Source of the DNA: JANYJA01 sp038229055
Lineage (GTDB): Bacteria > Acidobacteriota > Terriglobia > Bryobacterales > Bryobacteraceae
Direction of reading: 5' to 3'
Length of the DNA: 64,000 bases
Assembly (NCBI GenBank): GCA_038229055.1
Contig: JBBROU010000005.1
Span: 10,380-74,379 of the forward strand
Below are positions 16,431 to 26,601 of this stretch, in pieces; the stretch's first letter is position 1; each line of letters starts with the position of its first letter. Below the pieces are notes generated by a model. That model was given only the letters and a program-made list of their open reading frames with translations, did not search any database and had not been told where the DNA came from. The position numbers were made by a program, and so were the translations under genes.

Positions 16431-18419
16431 ATGTTGGCGAGAACTACGGTCCTCCTCCTGTGTAGTTTCAGCGTTGCGTTTGCGACGGAGCGCGACATCG
16501 CGGAATGGGTCATCCGAAGTGGCGGCCGAGTGATCCTCGAAGGCAGCCGGGCGCCGCTTCGGGATGTTGCCGCGTTGCCGCCATTGGACTTGCATATTAC
16601 GGGTATCGATCTCACGGGAACGACCATTGAGCCGCAAGAATTGAAACTGATCGGTGGTTTGGCGGGTCTGAGGGAGCTTTACCTTCCAGGTCCAAGCTGG
16701 ACGCCTTTTTCCGACAGCCCTCTCGAGGCTAACGATCAGCTGAAAAATTTGGCAAATCTGAAGAATCTCGAGCGCCTCTATTTCAGCCTGCATTTTTTGC
16801 CAACCTATAACATTCAGGATAGCGGCGTGGCTCTCCTGTCCAGCATGACGCAGCTCAAAGAACTTCGACTGCCCCAATCGCGTGTGGTGAAACCGGATCT
16901 CTCTCCCTTCGTTCATCTGCGCGCACTCGATCTTAGCGATTCGACTTTTAACGACGAAGGCATGAAGGTGCTGGAAGGGTTAAAAGAACTGCGGCGGCTT
17001 TATCTGAGGAACACGCCGGTGAGCGACGAAGGGCTGAAATCGTTGAGCCAGTTGAGCCAGCTTGAGGAGCTGGATCTTTACGGGGTGAAGGTGACGAATC
17101 GCGGGCTTGAGTCATTGCGCAATCTAACCGGGCTGCAAAAGCTGAATCTTCTGGGCGCGGAGTTGACCGATGCCGGCGTGGATGTGCTCGCGGGGATGAA
17201 ACAGCTACGCGTGCTCAATTTGTACCGGAGCCCCATCACGAACGCGGGCCTGGCCAAGCTGGCGACTTTGAAGAATCTCGCGGAGCTGGATGTGCGGTAC
17301 ACCCGCGCCACCCAGACCGGCGTCGCAGGATTCCGCGAGGCGGTTCCAGGTTGTCAGGTCGATTTTGTCGGAGGCTCGGTGACGCGGAAAGCGTCAGCCG
17401 CCGCGACACGGCCAGCGGGAGCCGGTGAGAAGTTTGTCGCCGAGTGGGTTCGGGCGTTAGGTGGCAGCGCGAAGTTCACCTCGGGCAAGTTGCGCGCGAT
17501 TTCTCTTGCTTCTACTCCAGTGAGCGATGCTCAGCTTGCATATCTGAGTAAATTGGGAAGCCTCGAAAGGCTCGACCTGAGTGCGACTGAGACTGGAGAC
17601 TTGGGGCTTGCATCGCTGAAATCATTGCGCAGCTTGCGAGAGCTAATCGTCAACAACACCACTGTTTCCGATACGGGCCTGGCGCAACTTGGCGGACTTA
17701 CGAAACTGCGCAAGCTTGGGTTGGAAAGCACGCTGGTTCGGGGCTCTGGCCTGGCGAACTTGAAAGACTTGACCGCGCTGCAAGAACTCGATCTGACGGG
17801 TTCTCCGGTAAACGATGCAGGGCTGCGGAACATAGGCGACATGGTCACCCTTGAACGGCTGCTGCTGAGCTACTCAGACCTGACGAACGCCGGACTGAAG
17901 GATCTTGGCAAACTGAGTCGCCTGCGAGTTCTCGAACTGGGGGGAACAGAGACGGGTGACGAAGGCCTGGCTTTCATCGGCACGCTGGAAACTTTGCGTC
18001 AACTCTCGCTGAGTAGCTGCCGCTTTACGCCTCAAGGGCTGGAGCATCTCAAGGGGCTCAAGAATCTGGAGCGTCTCGATCTTCTGCATACTTCTACCAA
18101 CGACGCCGCCGTTGCATCGCTTGCCGGTTTGACCAATCTGACAGAGCTGAATTTCGATTACACGCCTGTGGGAGACAAGTCTCTCGAAACTTTGCGAACG
18201 TTGCCGCGGCTTCGCGAGCTGCGCCTGAACATGGCGAACATCAGCGATGCCGGCATTAAGGATCTCGAAACCATGAGCGGGTTGAAGGTTTTGAATCTTT
18301 ACCACACGCTGGTGACCGAAAAAGCTGCGGCTCAACTAAAGGCGGCGCTCCCCAATTGCGCTATCGTGTTCGACCGTGATTCGGCGCTGCCCAGCCGGCG
18401 GGGGAAAGGTTCCACATGA
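16431..18419 (+). CDS. Secreted leucine-rich-repeat protein
   Basis: A 662-residue protein with an N-terminal signal sequence (MLARTTVLLLCSFSVAFA). The rest is about 20 leucine-rich repeats of 24 residues with the pattern LxxLxxLxxLxLxxTxVTDxGLxxL, the cysteine-poor type common in planctomycetes and Solibacter-like bacteria. Two arrays are visible, each introduced by a cap: RDIAEWVIRSGGRVILEG near residue 23 and KFVAEWVRALGGSAKFTSG near residue 338. The array end CQVDFVGG before the second cap and CAIVFD at the C-terminus match, so the gene seems to be an internal duplication. The stop overlaps the next LRR gene (ATGA). Likely a surface or periplasmic binding protein; ligand unknown. Confidence 0.85.
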   Translation: MLARTTVLLLCSFSVAFATERDIAEWVIRSGGRVILEGSRAPLRDVAALPPLDLHITGIDLTGTTIEPQELKLIGGLAGLRELYLPGPSWTPFSDSPLEANDQLKNLANLKNLERLYFSLHFLPTYNIQDSGVALLSSMTQLKELRLPQSRVVKPDLSPFVHLRALDLSDSTFNDEGMKVLEGLKELRRLYLRNTPVSDEGLKSLSQLSQLEELDLYGVKVTNRGLESLRNLTGLQKLNLLGAELTDAGVDVLAGMKQLRVLNLYRSPITNAGLAKLATLKNLAELDVRYTRATQTGVAGFREAVPGCQVDFVGGSVTRKASAAATRPAGAGEKFVAEWVRALGGSAKFTSGKLRAISLASTPVSDAQLAYLSKLGSLERLDLSATETGDLGLASLKSLRSLRELIVNNTTVSDTGLAQLGGLTKLRKLGLESTLVRGSGLANLKDLTALQELDLTGSPVNDAGLRNIGDMVTLERLLLSYSDLTNAGLKDLGKLSRLRVLELGGTETGDEGLAFIGTLETLRQLSLSSCRFTPQGLEHLKGLKNLERLDLLHTSTNDAAVASLAGLTNLTELNFDYTPVGDKSLETLRTLPRLRELRLNMANISDAGIKDLETMSGLKVLNLYHTLVTEKAAAQLKAALPNCAIVFDRDSALPSRRGKGST

Positions 18420-19345
18420 AGCTGGGCCTTATCTTTTCCGCTGCCGCGGCGTGCTGGGGTGCGGTCGACCCTGCCTCCTGGATTCCCGATGCGGGAGGCG
18501 TGATCACGCGAGATAGCCGGAATCGAATAATCGCCGTCGATCTTCGTGGAAGCTGGGTTACGGATTCGGACTTAACCGAATTGGCGAAGCTGCCAAATCT
18601 TGAACGTCTCGACCTTTCCCTCACCCGAATCGGCGATCACGGGCTGCAGCAACTCAAGAACGCTCCTGCCATCACAGATCTCGATCTCTCTTTCGACGAG
18701 TTGATCGGCGATGGCGCGCTATCAGCCGTCAAGGGATGGAAGCATTTGAAGCGTTTGAACGTGCGCGGGACGAAGATTACGGACATGACGGTGCGGTATT
18801 TGTCCGCCGTGACGTCGATCGAGTCACTCGATATCGGATACGCGCAATTGACCGATGTGGGTCTCGATCCGCTGACTGCGCTCGTCAACCTCAAGGAACT
18901 GGCGATCGGCGGCAACAAGCTCACCGATACCGGGCTTCAGCCGCTGCGGCAACTATCCGGGTTGACGTATCTCGATCTGAGCGGCGGACAACGGACCGAT
19001 TCCGGACTGTGGGCCATCAGCCTCACCGAGCCTGGGCTCGATGCGCTCGCAACGCTAAAGAATTTGCGCCACCTGCGCCTGAGCGGAACATCGGTTACGT
19101 CTCGAGGCCTGGAGAAACTGAAAGGGCTGACTCAGTTGGAACGGCTCGATTTGCAAGGGTGCGGGCGGATCGGCGATGAGGCGGTGCCGGTCCTGGCGGC
19201 ACTTCCCGCGTTGCATCTGATCGACCTAAACAGCACGTCCGTGACGAAGCGGGGACTCGAAGCGCTCCGAAAGGCTAAGCCCGACTGCGCCGTTCTAACT
19301 GGACAACTGGACGCCTCTCACCGGGACGCCGCCGAAGAACCGTAG
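18416..19345 (+). CDS. Secreted leucine-rich-repeat protein, second of a coupled pair
   Basis: A 309-residue protein with a short signal sequence (MKLGLIFSAAAACWGA). It repeats the same design: cap PASWIPDAGGVITRDSRNRI, then about ten LRRs (LERLDLSLTRIGDHGLQQL, LKRLNVRGTKITDMTVRYL) and an end CAVLTGQL that matches the ends of the arrays in the upstream protein. It overlaps that gene by 4 bp, so the two are probably made together. It reads as a third copy of the cap-plus-array module split off as a separate gene. It converges on the DUF1552 gene, which ends 8 bp away. Confidence 0.83.
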   Translation: MKLGLIFSAAAACWGAVDPASWIPDAGGVITRDSRNRIIAVDLRGSWVTDSDLTELAKLPNLERLDLSLTRIGDHGLQQLKNAPAITDLDLSFDELIGDGALSAVKGWKHLKRLNVRGTKITDMTVRYLSAVTSIESLDIGYAQLTDVGLDPLTALVNLKELAIGGNKLTDTGLQPLRQLSGLTYLDLSGGQRTDSGLWAISLTEPGLDALATLKNLRHLRLSGTSVTSRGLEKLKGLTQLERLDLQGCGRIGDEAVPVLAALPALHLIDLNSTSVTKRGLEALRKAKPDCAVLTGQLDASHRDAAEEP

Positions 19346-19352
19346 GACTCGA

Positions 19353-20699
19353 CTAGCTCAGAACTTGGCTGAGCTTCCGCGTGGCTGTGGGGAACTTGCC
19401 AAGGCCGGCACCGAGGACGTCATCGGCGAGAGTCAGATAAAGGTCGCCTACGGTTCCGGTGGTCTCCGTGTGCGTTCCTGTGGCGATTCGCCCGGCATGA
19501 CCGGCGACGAGAAGACCCAATCCATTGTTCTTGTGCGGATTGGCCTCAGCGTGCTCGTGCGTATAGACAATGCAGCAGTGGTCGAGCAGCGTGCCGTCAC
19601 CCTCTGGAGTGCTCTTCAGGCGGCCGATGAAATAAGCAAACTCTTCGGCGTGCCAGCGGCAGATGTCAGAGAGAATGCGCTGCCCTTCGACGCCGTCCGC
19701 ACCGGGCGCGCGGCCATCGGCGTGGGTGTAGTCATGGTGCCGGGCGGCAGTGTAACCGAGCCATGGGAAGCGCGTGATGCTCTGGCACTTGGTGAGCATG
19801 TATGAAGCAACGCGGGTCTGGCGGGTGATGAGAGCCTGGGCGATCAGATCGCTCTGCAGTTTCGCAACGCGCGGCCAATCTTTCATGTCCTCGAGCTCCG
19901 GCGTGCTGAGCTCCTTGTATTCGGGCGGAAGGCCGGTGATGGCCCGCTCCAAATCGCGCACCGAGGCGAAATGTTCTTCGACGCGCTGTTGATCCTCTTT
20001 GGGAAGATTACTTTTCAGAGCCGCGGCGTCTTCCTGAACTGCGTCCAAGATGCTTCGCTTGCGGCTGATCCAACCGTCTTCCCGCTTACCGAACAGCCGG
20101 TCAAACAGACGGTGAGGCAGCATCTCCGGGGGCAGGGCGCGGTCGAAACCGGCCCAGCTCATGTTGCGCTGGATGCTCTCGCCGAAGGATTCCTGCGCGA
20201 CTCCGACCTGCAAGGAGCGGAAGCGCGATTCGCCGCCAATTTTCTGGGCGATCACCTGGTCGATGGAAGGTCCGCCGGCACCTCGACCGGTGAAGGTGGT
20301 GCAGCTCATCAACCCGCTCATCGAATTGTGATGGCCATTGCCGGGGCCGGGCATCCCGGCAGCCTGATTATCGAGGCCGCTGAGCACATGGATGTCGTTT
20401 CGGAACGGAGCCAAAGGAGAGAGACACGGAGTGAACCTGTAATTGGCACCGGTTTCCGCGGGGATCCAGTAGCGTTCGGGAATTCCATTTCCGTTGAACC
20501 ACAGCACGAAACGGTTTTCGATCGGCGCCTCAGCCGCTTTACCCGTGACCGTTCGCTCCGCGGCATATGCCGTTCCGGCCGAATTAAACATCGAGACGAG
20601 CGGCGGGAGGCCTACCCAGATACCCGCACCCGACAAGCTCAAGCCCTTGAGCAACTTCCGGCGGGAAACTCTAGCGCGCGTGGTAATTATTTGCGACAT
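19353..20699 (-). CDS. DUF1552 family secreted protein
   Basis: A 448-residue protein with a Tat-like leader (VSRRKLLKGLSLSGAGIWVG). Family features include RFVLWFNGNGIPERYWIP, the HVLSGLDNQ segment, GNGHHNSMSGLMSCTTFTG, PSIDQVIAQKIG and, late, HDYTHADG and LLDHCCIVYTHEHAE. DUF1552 proteins are exported and in Planctomycetes and Acidobacteriota nearly always pair with a DUF1592-type cytochrome-like protein; their biochemistry is unknown, though the fold relates to DUF1501 sulfatase-like proteins. That partner lies just upstream, its stop overlapping this start by 29 bp, so the two form one operon. Confidence 0.9.
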   Translation of the reverse strand: MSQIITTRARVSRRKLLKGLSLSGAGIWVGLPPLVSMFNSAGTAYAAERTVTGKAAEAPIENRFVLWFNGNGIPERYWIPAETGANYRFTPCLSPLAPFRNDIHVLSGLDNQAAGMPGPGNGHHNSMSGLMSCTTFTGRGAGGPSIDQVIAQKIGGESRFRSLQVGVAQESFGESIQRNMSWAGFDRALPPEMLPHRLFDRLFGKREDGWISRKRSILDAVQEDAAALKSNLPKEDQQRVEEHFASVRDLERAITGLPPEYKELSTPELEDMKDWPRVAKLQSDLIAQALITRQTRVASYMLTKCQSITRFPWLGYTAARHHDYTHADGRAPGADGVEGQRILSDICRWHAEEFAYFIGRLKSTPEGDGTLLDHCCIVYTHEHAEANPHKNNGLGLLVAGHAGRIATGTHTETTGTVGDLYLTLADDVLGAGLGKFPTATRKLSQVLS

Positions 20700-22647
20700 G
20701 AAGATTCGGTCTCTCTTTCGGGAATTCTCTCTCGCGGACTAACGAAATTATAGCTTCCTTAAAGCGAAACTGCGATTTGCGGAACGCATCGACCGCGCGG
20801 CTGATGACCGGATCGTCCCCGGGAGCTTCCATTCGGCCCTCAACATAACGGAAGTATTGCTTGACCATGCATTCCTGGCAGAGCGGACTGTTGGCCAGGA
20901 TCGAACCGAGTTCGCGAGGCGACGTGAAATTGGATTCGGGGATGCCAGCGACAAAACCTTTGGTGTCCATGGGTAGGTCGATGGTCTTCGGCGGCGGGCG
21001 CTTCCCCTCGCCATGATAGGCGCTATAAAAAGTAAGCTGATACTTGTCGCGCCGGGCGCCCACGGCATCGAACTTCTCGAATCCAAACCCGATCGGATCA
21101 ATCAGGTTATGGCATGTGGCGCAAGTGGCGTTGGTGACGTGTTCGGCCATGCGTTCGCGGTTGGCCTGAGGATGCGCGGCGGTACTGGCGGGCAAATTGG
21201 TATTCACTCCGGCCGGCGGCGGGGGGACATGCTGACACAGAAACTGTTCTCTTACAAAGAGTCCGCGGCCCGTCAGAGAAGTATCGTCCGGTTTGGCGGA
21301 TAGAGCCAAGAACAGTGTCTGGCCAAGGAGACCCGCGCGTTCAGAAGCCGCGGGAAAAGCGACGCGATCAAATTCCTTGGCCGGGGCAGGCACGCCATAG
21401 ATACCGGCGATGTCGGCATTGACAAACGAATATTCCGCGGTGAAGGCGTCCATAAAGTTGCGGTCATTCCAGACTAAATCCGCTACGAACTGCCGGGCCT
21501 CTTCGGTCATGGCAACCGCGGTTTCGCGGCTGAACTTAGGATACCTGTGGCGGTCGCGGGCGCTGGTCAACACACGGTCGAAGCGAAGCCACTGCGAAAC
21601 GAATTCGTCGACTGCTTTATGTGCGCGCGCGTCCTGCAACATGCGTCGCGTCATGCTCTCGACGGCCGCGGGCGTGGACAATTCACCCTTGGTGGCCGCG
21701 GCCATCAGCTCCGCATCCGGCATGGTGTCCCAGAGCGCATATGAGAGCCGGCTCGCCGTGGCGTAGGACTTCCATTTCGGATCGGAAGTGGCATCGAGGC
21801 GGAAAAGAAAATTGGGCGATTGCAACATCGCCTCAACTACTACCTGCGCACCCTTCACGAACTCGCGTTGCGCGTCAAACAGCTTGGAGTAGCGCTTCTC
21901 AGCCGCGGCATCGAGCGGTTTGCGAAACGCGCGCAGCCCGAATTCGCGAATGAACTTTGTCCGGCACTCGGGGGACGGTGAACATCGGATCAATCCGCGG
22001 GTGTCGCCATTGCGGAAAGCATTGCGAGCAAGCTTCTCGGCGGCACTACTATAGGCTTCGATGAGCAGCGGGGATAGATTCTGTGCGTCGTATTGGTCCT
22101 TGAACCCGTTCACAAAATCTTCTGGCGGAAACTGGCTGGCCGGCGCGGTCTGGTCACCGAGTAGATCGCTTACCGTGTTGTTGTATTGACTGTGTGTCAG
22201 CCGCCGCAACGCCGCGCCCTGAGTCGCTGCACTGGCTTCGGCTCCGCCCTCGCGATAGTTGCGCGCCTTTGCCAGTTCGTCGCCAGAGAGCGCGGCCAAT
22301 TTCTGGATCCACGAAACTAGGATTGCTTCCTCCGGACTGCCGGGAGCAATGCGCTGGCCGCCAGCGTGCGCGATTCGCTTGGTGGGCTTCTTTAGTAACA
22401 GAGATTGATCCGGATGCTCACGATCCACCAACACAACCAGTGACTTACCGAAATCTTCCATGCCTTCCTTCGGAAGAACTGCCTCGGGGAAGTGCAGGCG
22501 AGTTGCGGAGGCGACGCCGTTCCGGTTGTGACAAGTAGCGCACCCAGCCTTTTCGAGGACCGGCAGGAGCGTTTGCGAAAAGGTGTCGTTATTCGCGCCC
22601 CAGAGGCTGCAAGCAAATGAAGTCAGAAGGAGCAGGCGAGGGAGCAT
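20671..22647 (-). CDS. DUF1592/DUF1588 family cytochrome-like secreted protein
   Basis: A 658-residue protein with a signal peptide (MLPRLLLLTSFACSLWG). A CATCHN motif near residue 36 is a c-type heme site, and ATCATCHNLIDPIGFGFEKF is the DUF1588 CxxCH block. Other family blocks are present: LRRLTHSQYNNTVSDLLGD (DUF1587), DUF1595 and DUF1592 regions with FLFRLDATSDPKW and RLSYALWDTMPDAELM, and the C-terminal DUF1585 block (PLCQECMVKQYFRYVEGR, FKEAIISLVREREF). This planctomycete-type assembly is exported and probably an electron-transfer or catabolic factor; no reaction is established. First gene of the operon with the DUF1552 gene. Confidence 0.9.
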   Translation of the reverse strand: MLPRLLLLTSFACSLWGANNDTFSQTLLPVLEKAGCATCHNRNGVASATRLHFPEAVLPKEGMEDFGKSLVVLVDREHPDQSLLLKKPTKRIAHAGGQRIAPGSPEEAILVSWIQKLAALSGDELAKARNYREGGAEASAATQGAALRRLTHSQYNNTVSDLLGDQTAPASQFPPEDFVNGFKDQYDAQNLSPLLIEAYSSAAEKLARNAFRNGDTRGLIRCSPSPECRTKFIREFGLRAFRKPLDAAAEKRYSKLFDAQREFVKGAQVVVEAMLQSPNFLFRLDATSDPKWKSYATASRLSYALWDTMPDAELMAAATKGELSTPAAVESMTRRMLQDARAHKAVDEFVSQWLRFDRVLTSARDRHRYPKFSRETAVAMTEEARQFVADLVWNDRNFMDAFTAEYSFVNADIAGIYGVPAPAKEFDRVAFPAASERAGLLGQTLFLALSAKPDDTSLTGRGLFVREQFLCQHVPPPPAGVNTNLPASTAAHPQANRERMAEHVTNATCATCHNLIDPIGFGFEKFDAVGARRDKYQLTFYSAYHGEGKRPPPKTIDLPMDTKGFVAGIPESNFTSPRELGSILANSPLCQECMVKQYFRYVEGRMEAPGDDPVISRAVDAFRKSQFRFKEAIISLVREREFPKERPNLHVANNYHAR

Positions 22648-22837
22648 TGGAGATTCGCGAAAACGAACTCACCCATTGTATCAGCCGGGCATCCTCTTAC
22701 CCGGCACGTACAGAATGAGAATGACGCCAAGCCCCGCCCAAACCACATACCGGGCTGCAACAATCCGCGATGAAAGATATGAATCTTGGGCCATTCTGCC
22801 GCCGCGAAAGAGAACGTCCAGGTCTTCGTACAGCTTG

Positions 22838-22867
22838 TTGACTGAGGCGCGAGGGCTATGCTACTGT
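22838..22867 (+). promoter_or_regulatory. Possible promoter of the TonB-dependent receptor gene
   Basis: TTGACT at 22838-22843 and TACTGT at 22862-22867 are 18 bp apart in the 250-bp divergent spacer between the DUF1592 gene and the receptor. The -35 is good, the -10 poor. Nothing else in this spacer stands out. Confidence 0.25.
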
Positions 22868-22898
22868 CCAACAAATTCGCTTGGTATGGGAGTTCATT

Positions 22899-25800
22899 AT
22901 GAAAACGTTTGTTTCGATTCTGATGCTCGGAATGATTGCCGTTCCGATTACCCTTCTTAACGCTCAAGTCGACACGGCGACCATCGTGGGCACTGTGCAG
23001 GATGCCAGCGGGGCAGTGGTTCCTTCGGCATCGGTAACCGCAAAGGAATTGGATACCAATACCACCACGGCGACGAAAGCCGATTCCTCCGGCAATTATG
23101 TGATCACGCCGCTGAAGATCGGAAGATATTCAATCACGGTGGAGGCTGCCGGCTTCAAGCAAGAGACGCGCTCCGGACTGGTTTTGCAGGTCCAAGATCG
23201 GCTGAAGATTAATTTCAGTCTGCAAGTGGGCGCAATAACGGAAACGGTGAATATTAAGGGTGAATCGCCCCTGGTTGATACCGAAACTTCCTCGCTGGGA
23301 CAGGTCATCGGGAGCAGACAAATTACCGACCTGCCGTTGAACGGCCGGGATTACACCCAACTGGCTACGCTGACGGCGGGCGTTGCGAAAATCACCGAAA
23401 ACGGGGGCGGAATCAATGGCGCCACCACTGCCACGAATGGCAACGCAGGCGGCAGTTTCTCGGTGAACGGGAATCGGGGAAACCTGAACAACTTCATGCT
23501 GGACGGGATTGACAACAATTCCAATGACAATGCAGGCAACGTTTTGAAAACGAGCGTTGACGCGATCGCGGAATTCAAGGTACAGACCAGTAACTATTCC
23601 GCGGAATTCGGACGCAGCGGAGGAGCGGTAATCAATGCCACCATCAAATCCGGAACCAATGAATTCCATGGCGCGGCATTCGAGTTTCTGCGCAACTCCG
23701 CCCTGGACGCGCGCGGATTTTTCGAGCAGGCGAATCAACCCAAAGCACCTTTTAAGCAGAACCAGTTTGGTGCGACGCTCGGGGGCCCGATCCGCAGAAA
23801 CAAGACATTCTTCTTTAGTGACTACCAGGGTTCCAGAGTACGCGCGGCGCAGACCCTTTTCTCAACGGTACCCAGCGCCGGTCAGATCACTGGGAATTTC
23901 GCCAATATTCTGGGAGCTCAGGTAGGCGTGGATGCGCTCAACCGGCCCGTCTACGCCAACGAGATTTTCGACCCGGCGACCACCCGAACCGTGAATGGCG
24001 CGGTGGTGCGCGACGGGTTCGGGTTCGATCCAACGACAGGCGTGCCGATTTCCGGGTCGGCAAATGTAATTCCGGCCAACCGGCTGGATCGCGTTAGCTC
24101 CGCCGTTGCAGCGCTGTATCCGGCAGCGAATGTCGCGGGAGCGCGGGCGAACAACTACATCGTGAATGCGCCTGGAAAAGATCAGGTGGATCAGATGGAT
24201 GTGCGAATCGACCACAACCTGTCCGCGACGCAACAGATCTTCGGACGTTTTTCACTGAGCCAGCGCACGCGCTTCCAGGCGCCTCCTTTGCCGGGGCTCG
24301 CGGATGGCGGCAACTACAGCACCGGTAATTATTTTGAAGGGACCCGGGGACTGGCGCTGGCGCATACCGACACCATCAATCCGAGAATGGTGAATGAGAT
24401 CCGGCTGGGTTGGAGCCGTAATCACTATCGCGATAACATTCCGGCCTACGGGCAAAACTATCCGGCCGGCAACCTTGCGGTTCCGGGTGTCCCGAATAAC
24501 GCAACCGTCAACGGTCTGACCTTGTTTCAACCTAACGCTTATCGCAGGCTGGGAGAGCCAGGTTACACTCCGACGGTAAGTACGACTCAAGAATTTCAGC
24601 AATCCGATACCTTGAGCATCAATCGGGGCAAACATTCGATCAAAGTGGGTGCACAGTTCCGGCAGAGCCAGTTCAATCTATTCCAGGTGGGACAGCCGCG
24701 CGGGCGATTCGGCTTCACGGGTCAATTCACGGCGGACTCTCCTTCCGCTGGAGACGGGAGCGGTAACGGTCTGGCAGACATGCTGCTCGGTTTGCCGACA
24801 ACCTCGGTGATTTCCACGCTGACTTACTTTGGAAACCGGCAGAAGGTGTATGGCGGCTTCATTCAGGACGATGTGAAGCTGACTCCGACGTTGACTCTGA
24901 ATCTCGGGGTGCGGTACGACTACACCAGCCCAATCAAAGAAGCGCACAATCGGCAGAGCAATTTCGATTTCGCGACGGGGCAGATCCTGGTAGCCGGCCG
25001 GAATGGAGCTTCGGATGGCTTAACCACAACTGATAAGAACGACTTTGCACCTCGGGTGGGCATTGCATGGAGCCCGCTCCGTCAGGGGAAGACGGTATTC
25101 CGGGCTGCCTACGGCCGCTTCTTCAGTTACCAGGAAATCCGCACGGGCGACCCGCTGCAACTCGCCTACAATCTCCCATTCTTTTTCGAGCCGAGCTTTG
25201 TAAGCGATGGCGTCACTCCGGTGCTAACGGTGAGCGGAGGTTTTCCGGCACTCGATCCGAACAACGCGAAGTTGGCTGGCGTAACCAGCAACGACCGGCG
25301 CCTGCACGCGCCGGTGACTGACCAGTGGAGTTTTAGTATTCAGAACCAGCTCCCGGGGAACATTATGGCCGAGGTTGCCTATGTTGGTTCGAAGTCGACT
25401 CACTTGCAAGTGCTGGTCGATCACAATCAAGATCCAACCCCAGGACCTGGGGACGTTCAGTCACGGCGGCCATACCCGCAATACGGGCCGTTTACTTCCA
25501 TTGAGAATCACGGCAACTCGACTTACCAATCATTACAGTTAAAGGTGGAGAAGAGGCTGTCAGCCGGGCTGATGTTTTTGAGCGCGTTTACTTACGCCAA
25601 ATCCATCAACGATCAGCCGGAGATTTGCTGTAACTCGCCGTGGCCGCAGAATTCCTATAACCTAAGGTCGGAGAAAGGACTTTCCGATTTCGATGAACGA
25701 TTTCGGTGGGTGTCGAGCTTCGATTATGAGCTACCGGTTGGCAAGGGTAGGCGGTTTCTAAACGGCAGCAGAGTCGCCGATCTGGCACTCGGGGGGTGGC

Positions 25801-26243
25801 ATGTGGGCAGCATCTTCACGATGAGGACCGGATTTCCGTTCTCTCCGCTGATGGGTTACGATCCGTCAAACACAGGCTCGAATGGGGCGGTTCGTACGGA
25901 CCGAGTTGCGAACGGGAATCTTGCGTCCGGCAAGAGGTCGCCCAACTTATGGTTCGATATCAACGCGTTTCCTCTACCGGCGCCCTATACGTTCGGCAAC
26001 GCCGGTAAGAACATTCTGGTAGGCCCCGGCGAAGTAACCGCGGATATTTCCATTCGCAAAGTATTCAACGTTACCGAGCGTTCCAACCTGGAGTTTCGCG
26101 CCGAGGCTTTCAACGCGTTCAACCACGCTGTCTTTGCTCAACCGGACAACTACATCACGGATGGTCCCGGCGCGGCCGGAGTCATCACGTCGACAGTTAT
26201 CCCGCAGCGGCAATTACAGTTTGCGCTGAAGGTTCACTTCTAA
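22899..26243 (+). CDS. Oar-like TonB-dependent outer-membrane receptor
   Basis: A 1114-residue product from the ATG at 22899, chosen over the upstream TTG because GGGAG lies 6 bp before it and a signal sequence starts there (MKTFVSILMLGMIAVPITLL). Residues ~25-110 are a carboxypeptidase-regulatory-like beta domain (ATIVGTVQDASGAVVPSASV). The plug follows (QVIGSRQITDLPLNGRDYTQ, FMLDGIDNNSNDNAG), then a long barrel ending in an aromatic strand (QLQFALKVHF). This is the Oar/CarboxypepD_reg type, expanded in Solibacter-like genomes and thought to take up plant or microbial polymers. No TonB or substrate enzyme lies beside it. Single-gene transcript. Confidence 0.9.
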   Translation: MKTFVSILMLGMIAVPITLLNAQVDTATIVGTVQDASGAVVPSASVTAKELDTNTTTATKADSSGNYVITPLKIGRYSITVEAAGFKQETRSGLVLQVQDRLKINFSLQVGAITETVNIKGESPLVDTETSSLGQVIGSRQITDLPLNGRDYTQLATLTAGVAKITENGGGINGATTATNGNAGGSFSVNGNRGNLNNFMLDGIDNNSNDNAGNVLKTSVDAIAEFKVQTSNYSAEFGRSGGAVINATIKSGTNEFHGAAFEFLRNSALDARGFFEQANQPKAPFKQNQFGATLGGPIRRNKTFFFSDYQGSRVRAAQTLFSTVPSAGQITGNFANILGAQVGVDALNRPVYANEIFDPATTRTVNGAVVRDGFGFDPTTGVPISGSANVIPANRLDRVSSAVAALYPAANVAGARANNYIVNAPGKDQVDQMDVRIDHNLSATQQIFGRFSLSQRTRFQAPPLPGLADGGNYSTGNYFEGTRGLALAHTDTINPRMVNEIRLGWSRNHYRDNIPAYGQNYPAGNLAVPGVPNNATVNGLTLFQPNAYRRLGEPGYTPTVSTTQEFQQSDTLSINRGKHSIKVGAQFRQSQFNLFQVGQPRGRFGFTGQFTADSPSAGDGSGNGLADMLLGLPTTSVISTLTYFGNRQKVYGGFIQDDVKLTPTLTLNLGVRYDYTSPIKEAHNRQSNFDFATGQILVAGRNGASDGLTTTDKNDFAPRVGIAWSPLRQGKTVFRAAYGRFFSYQEIRTGDPLQLAYNLPFFFEPSFVSDGVTPVLTVSGGFPALDPNNAKLAGVTSNDRRLHAPVTDQWSFSIQNQLPGNIMAEVAYVGSKSTHLQVLVDHNQDPTPGPGDVQSRRPYPQYGPFTSIENHGNSTYQSLQLKVEKRLSAGLMFLSAFTYAKSINDQPEICCNSPWPQNSYNLRSEKGLSDFDERFRWVSSFDYELPVGKGRRFLNGSRVADLALGGWHVGSIFTMRTGFPFSPLMGYDPSNTGSNGAVRTDRVANGNLASGKRSPNLWFDINAFPLPAPYTFGNAGKNILVGPGEVTADISIRKVFNVTERSNLEFRAEAFNAFNHAVFAQPDNYITDGPGAAGVITSTVIPQRQLQFALKVHF

Positions 26244-26565
26244 CCCGGCGCATGCGATTCAGGCTTCACGAACCTGATCTTTGAATTCGAGTAATCTTCT
26301 GCGTGGAAATGTGAAAAGGCAACTCGCTGATTGCACGCGCTTTCGGGCGCGTTCGAATCTCTAGCACCAAGCACAACCACTGGTCTGTTGTCCATAGTCG
26401 ATCACATTACCTCTGCCCTGCTTCAGAAATTCACGCCAAAACCGAAAATCCGCATCGCATTTCCTTGTCTGCCTCGATCACGATCACGGTCGTGGCAACC
26501 TTACATAAGTTTTGTGAATGGGAGACATCCAAAGAATCACTTGGTTTCATGCGTGTGTCACTTGT

Positions 26566-26571
26566 TATATT
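26566..26571 (+). promoter_or_regulatory. Possible -10 box of the APC permease gene
   Basis: TATATT lies 30 bp before the ATG at 26602 with TTGGTT 19 bp upstream of it (26541-26546). Spacing is slightly long. The rest of the 358-bp spacer 26244-26601 shows no gene and no hairpin with a T-run. Confidence 0.25.
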
Positions 26572-26601
26572 AAGCGGCATCCACCGAAGGAGCAGCCACA
26601 C

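Noticed and set aside
26244..26290. Terminator after the TonB-dependent receptor
   Set aside because: TCAGG...CCTGA gives only five pairs with a nine-base loop and no T-run.
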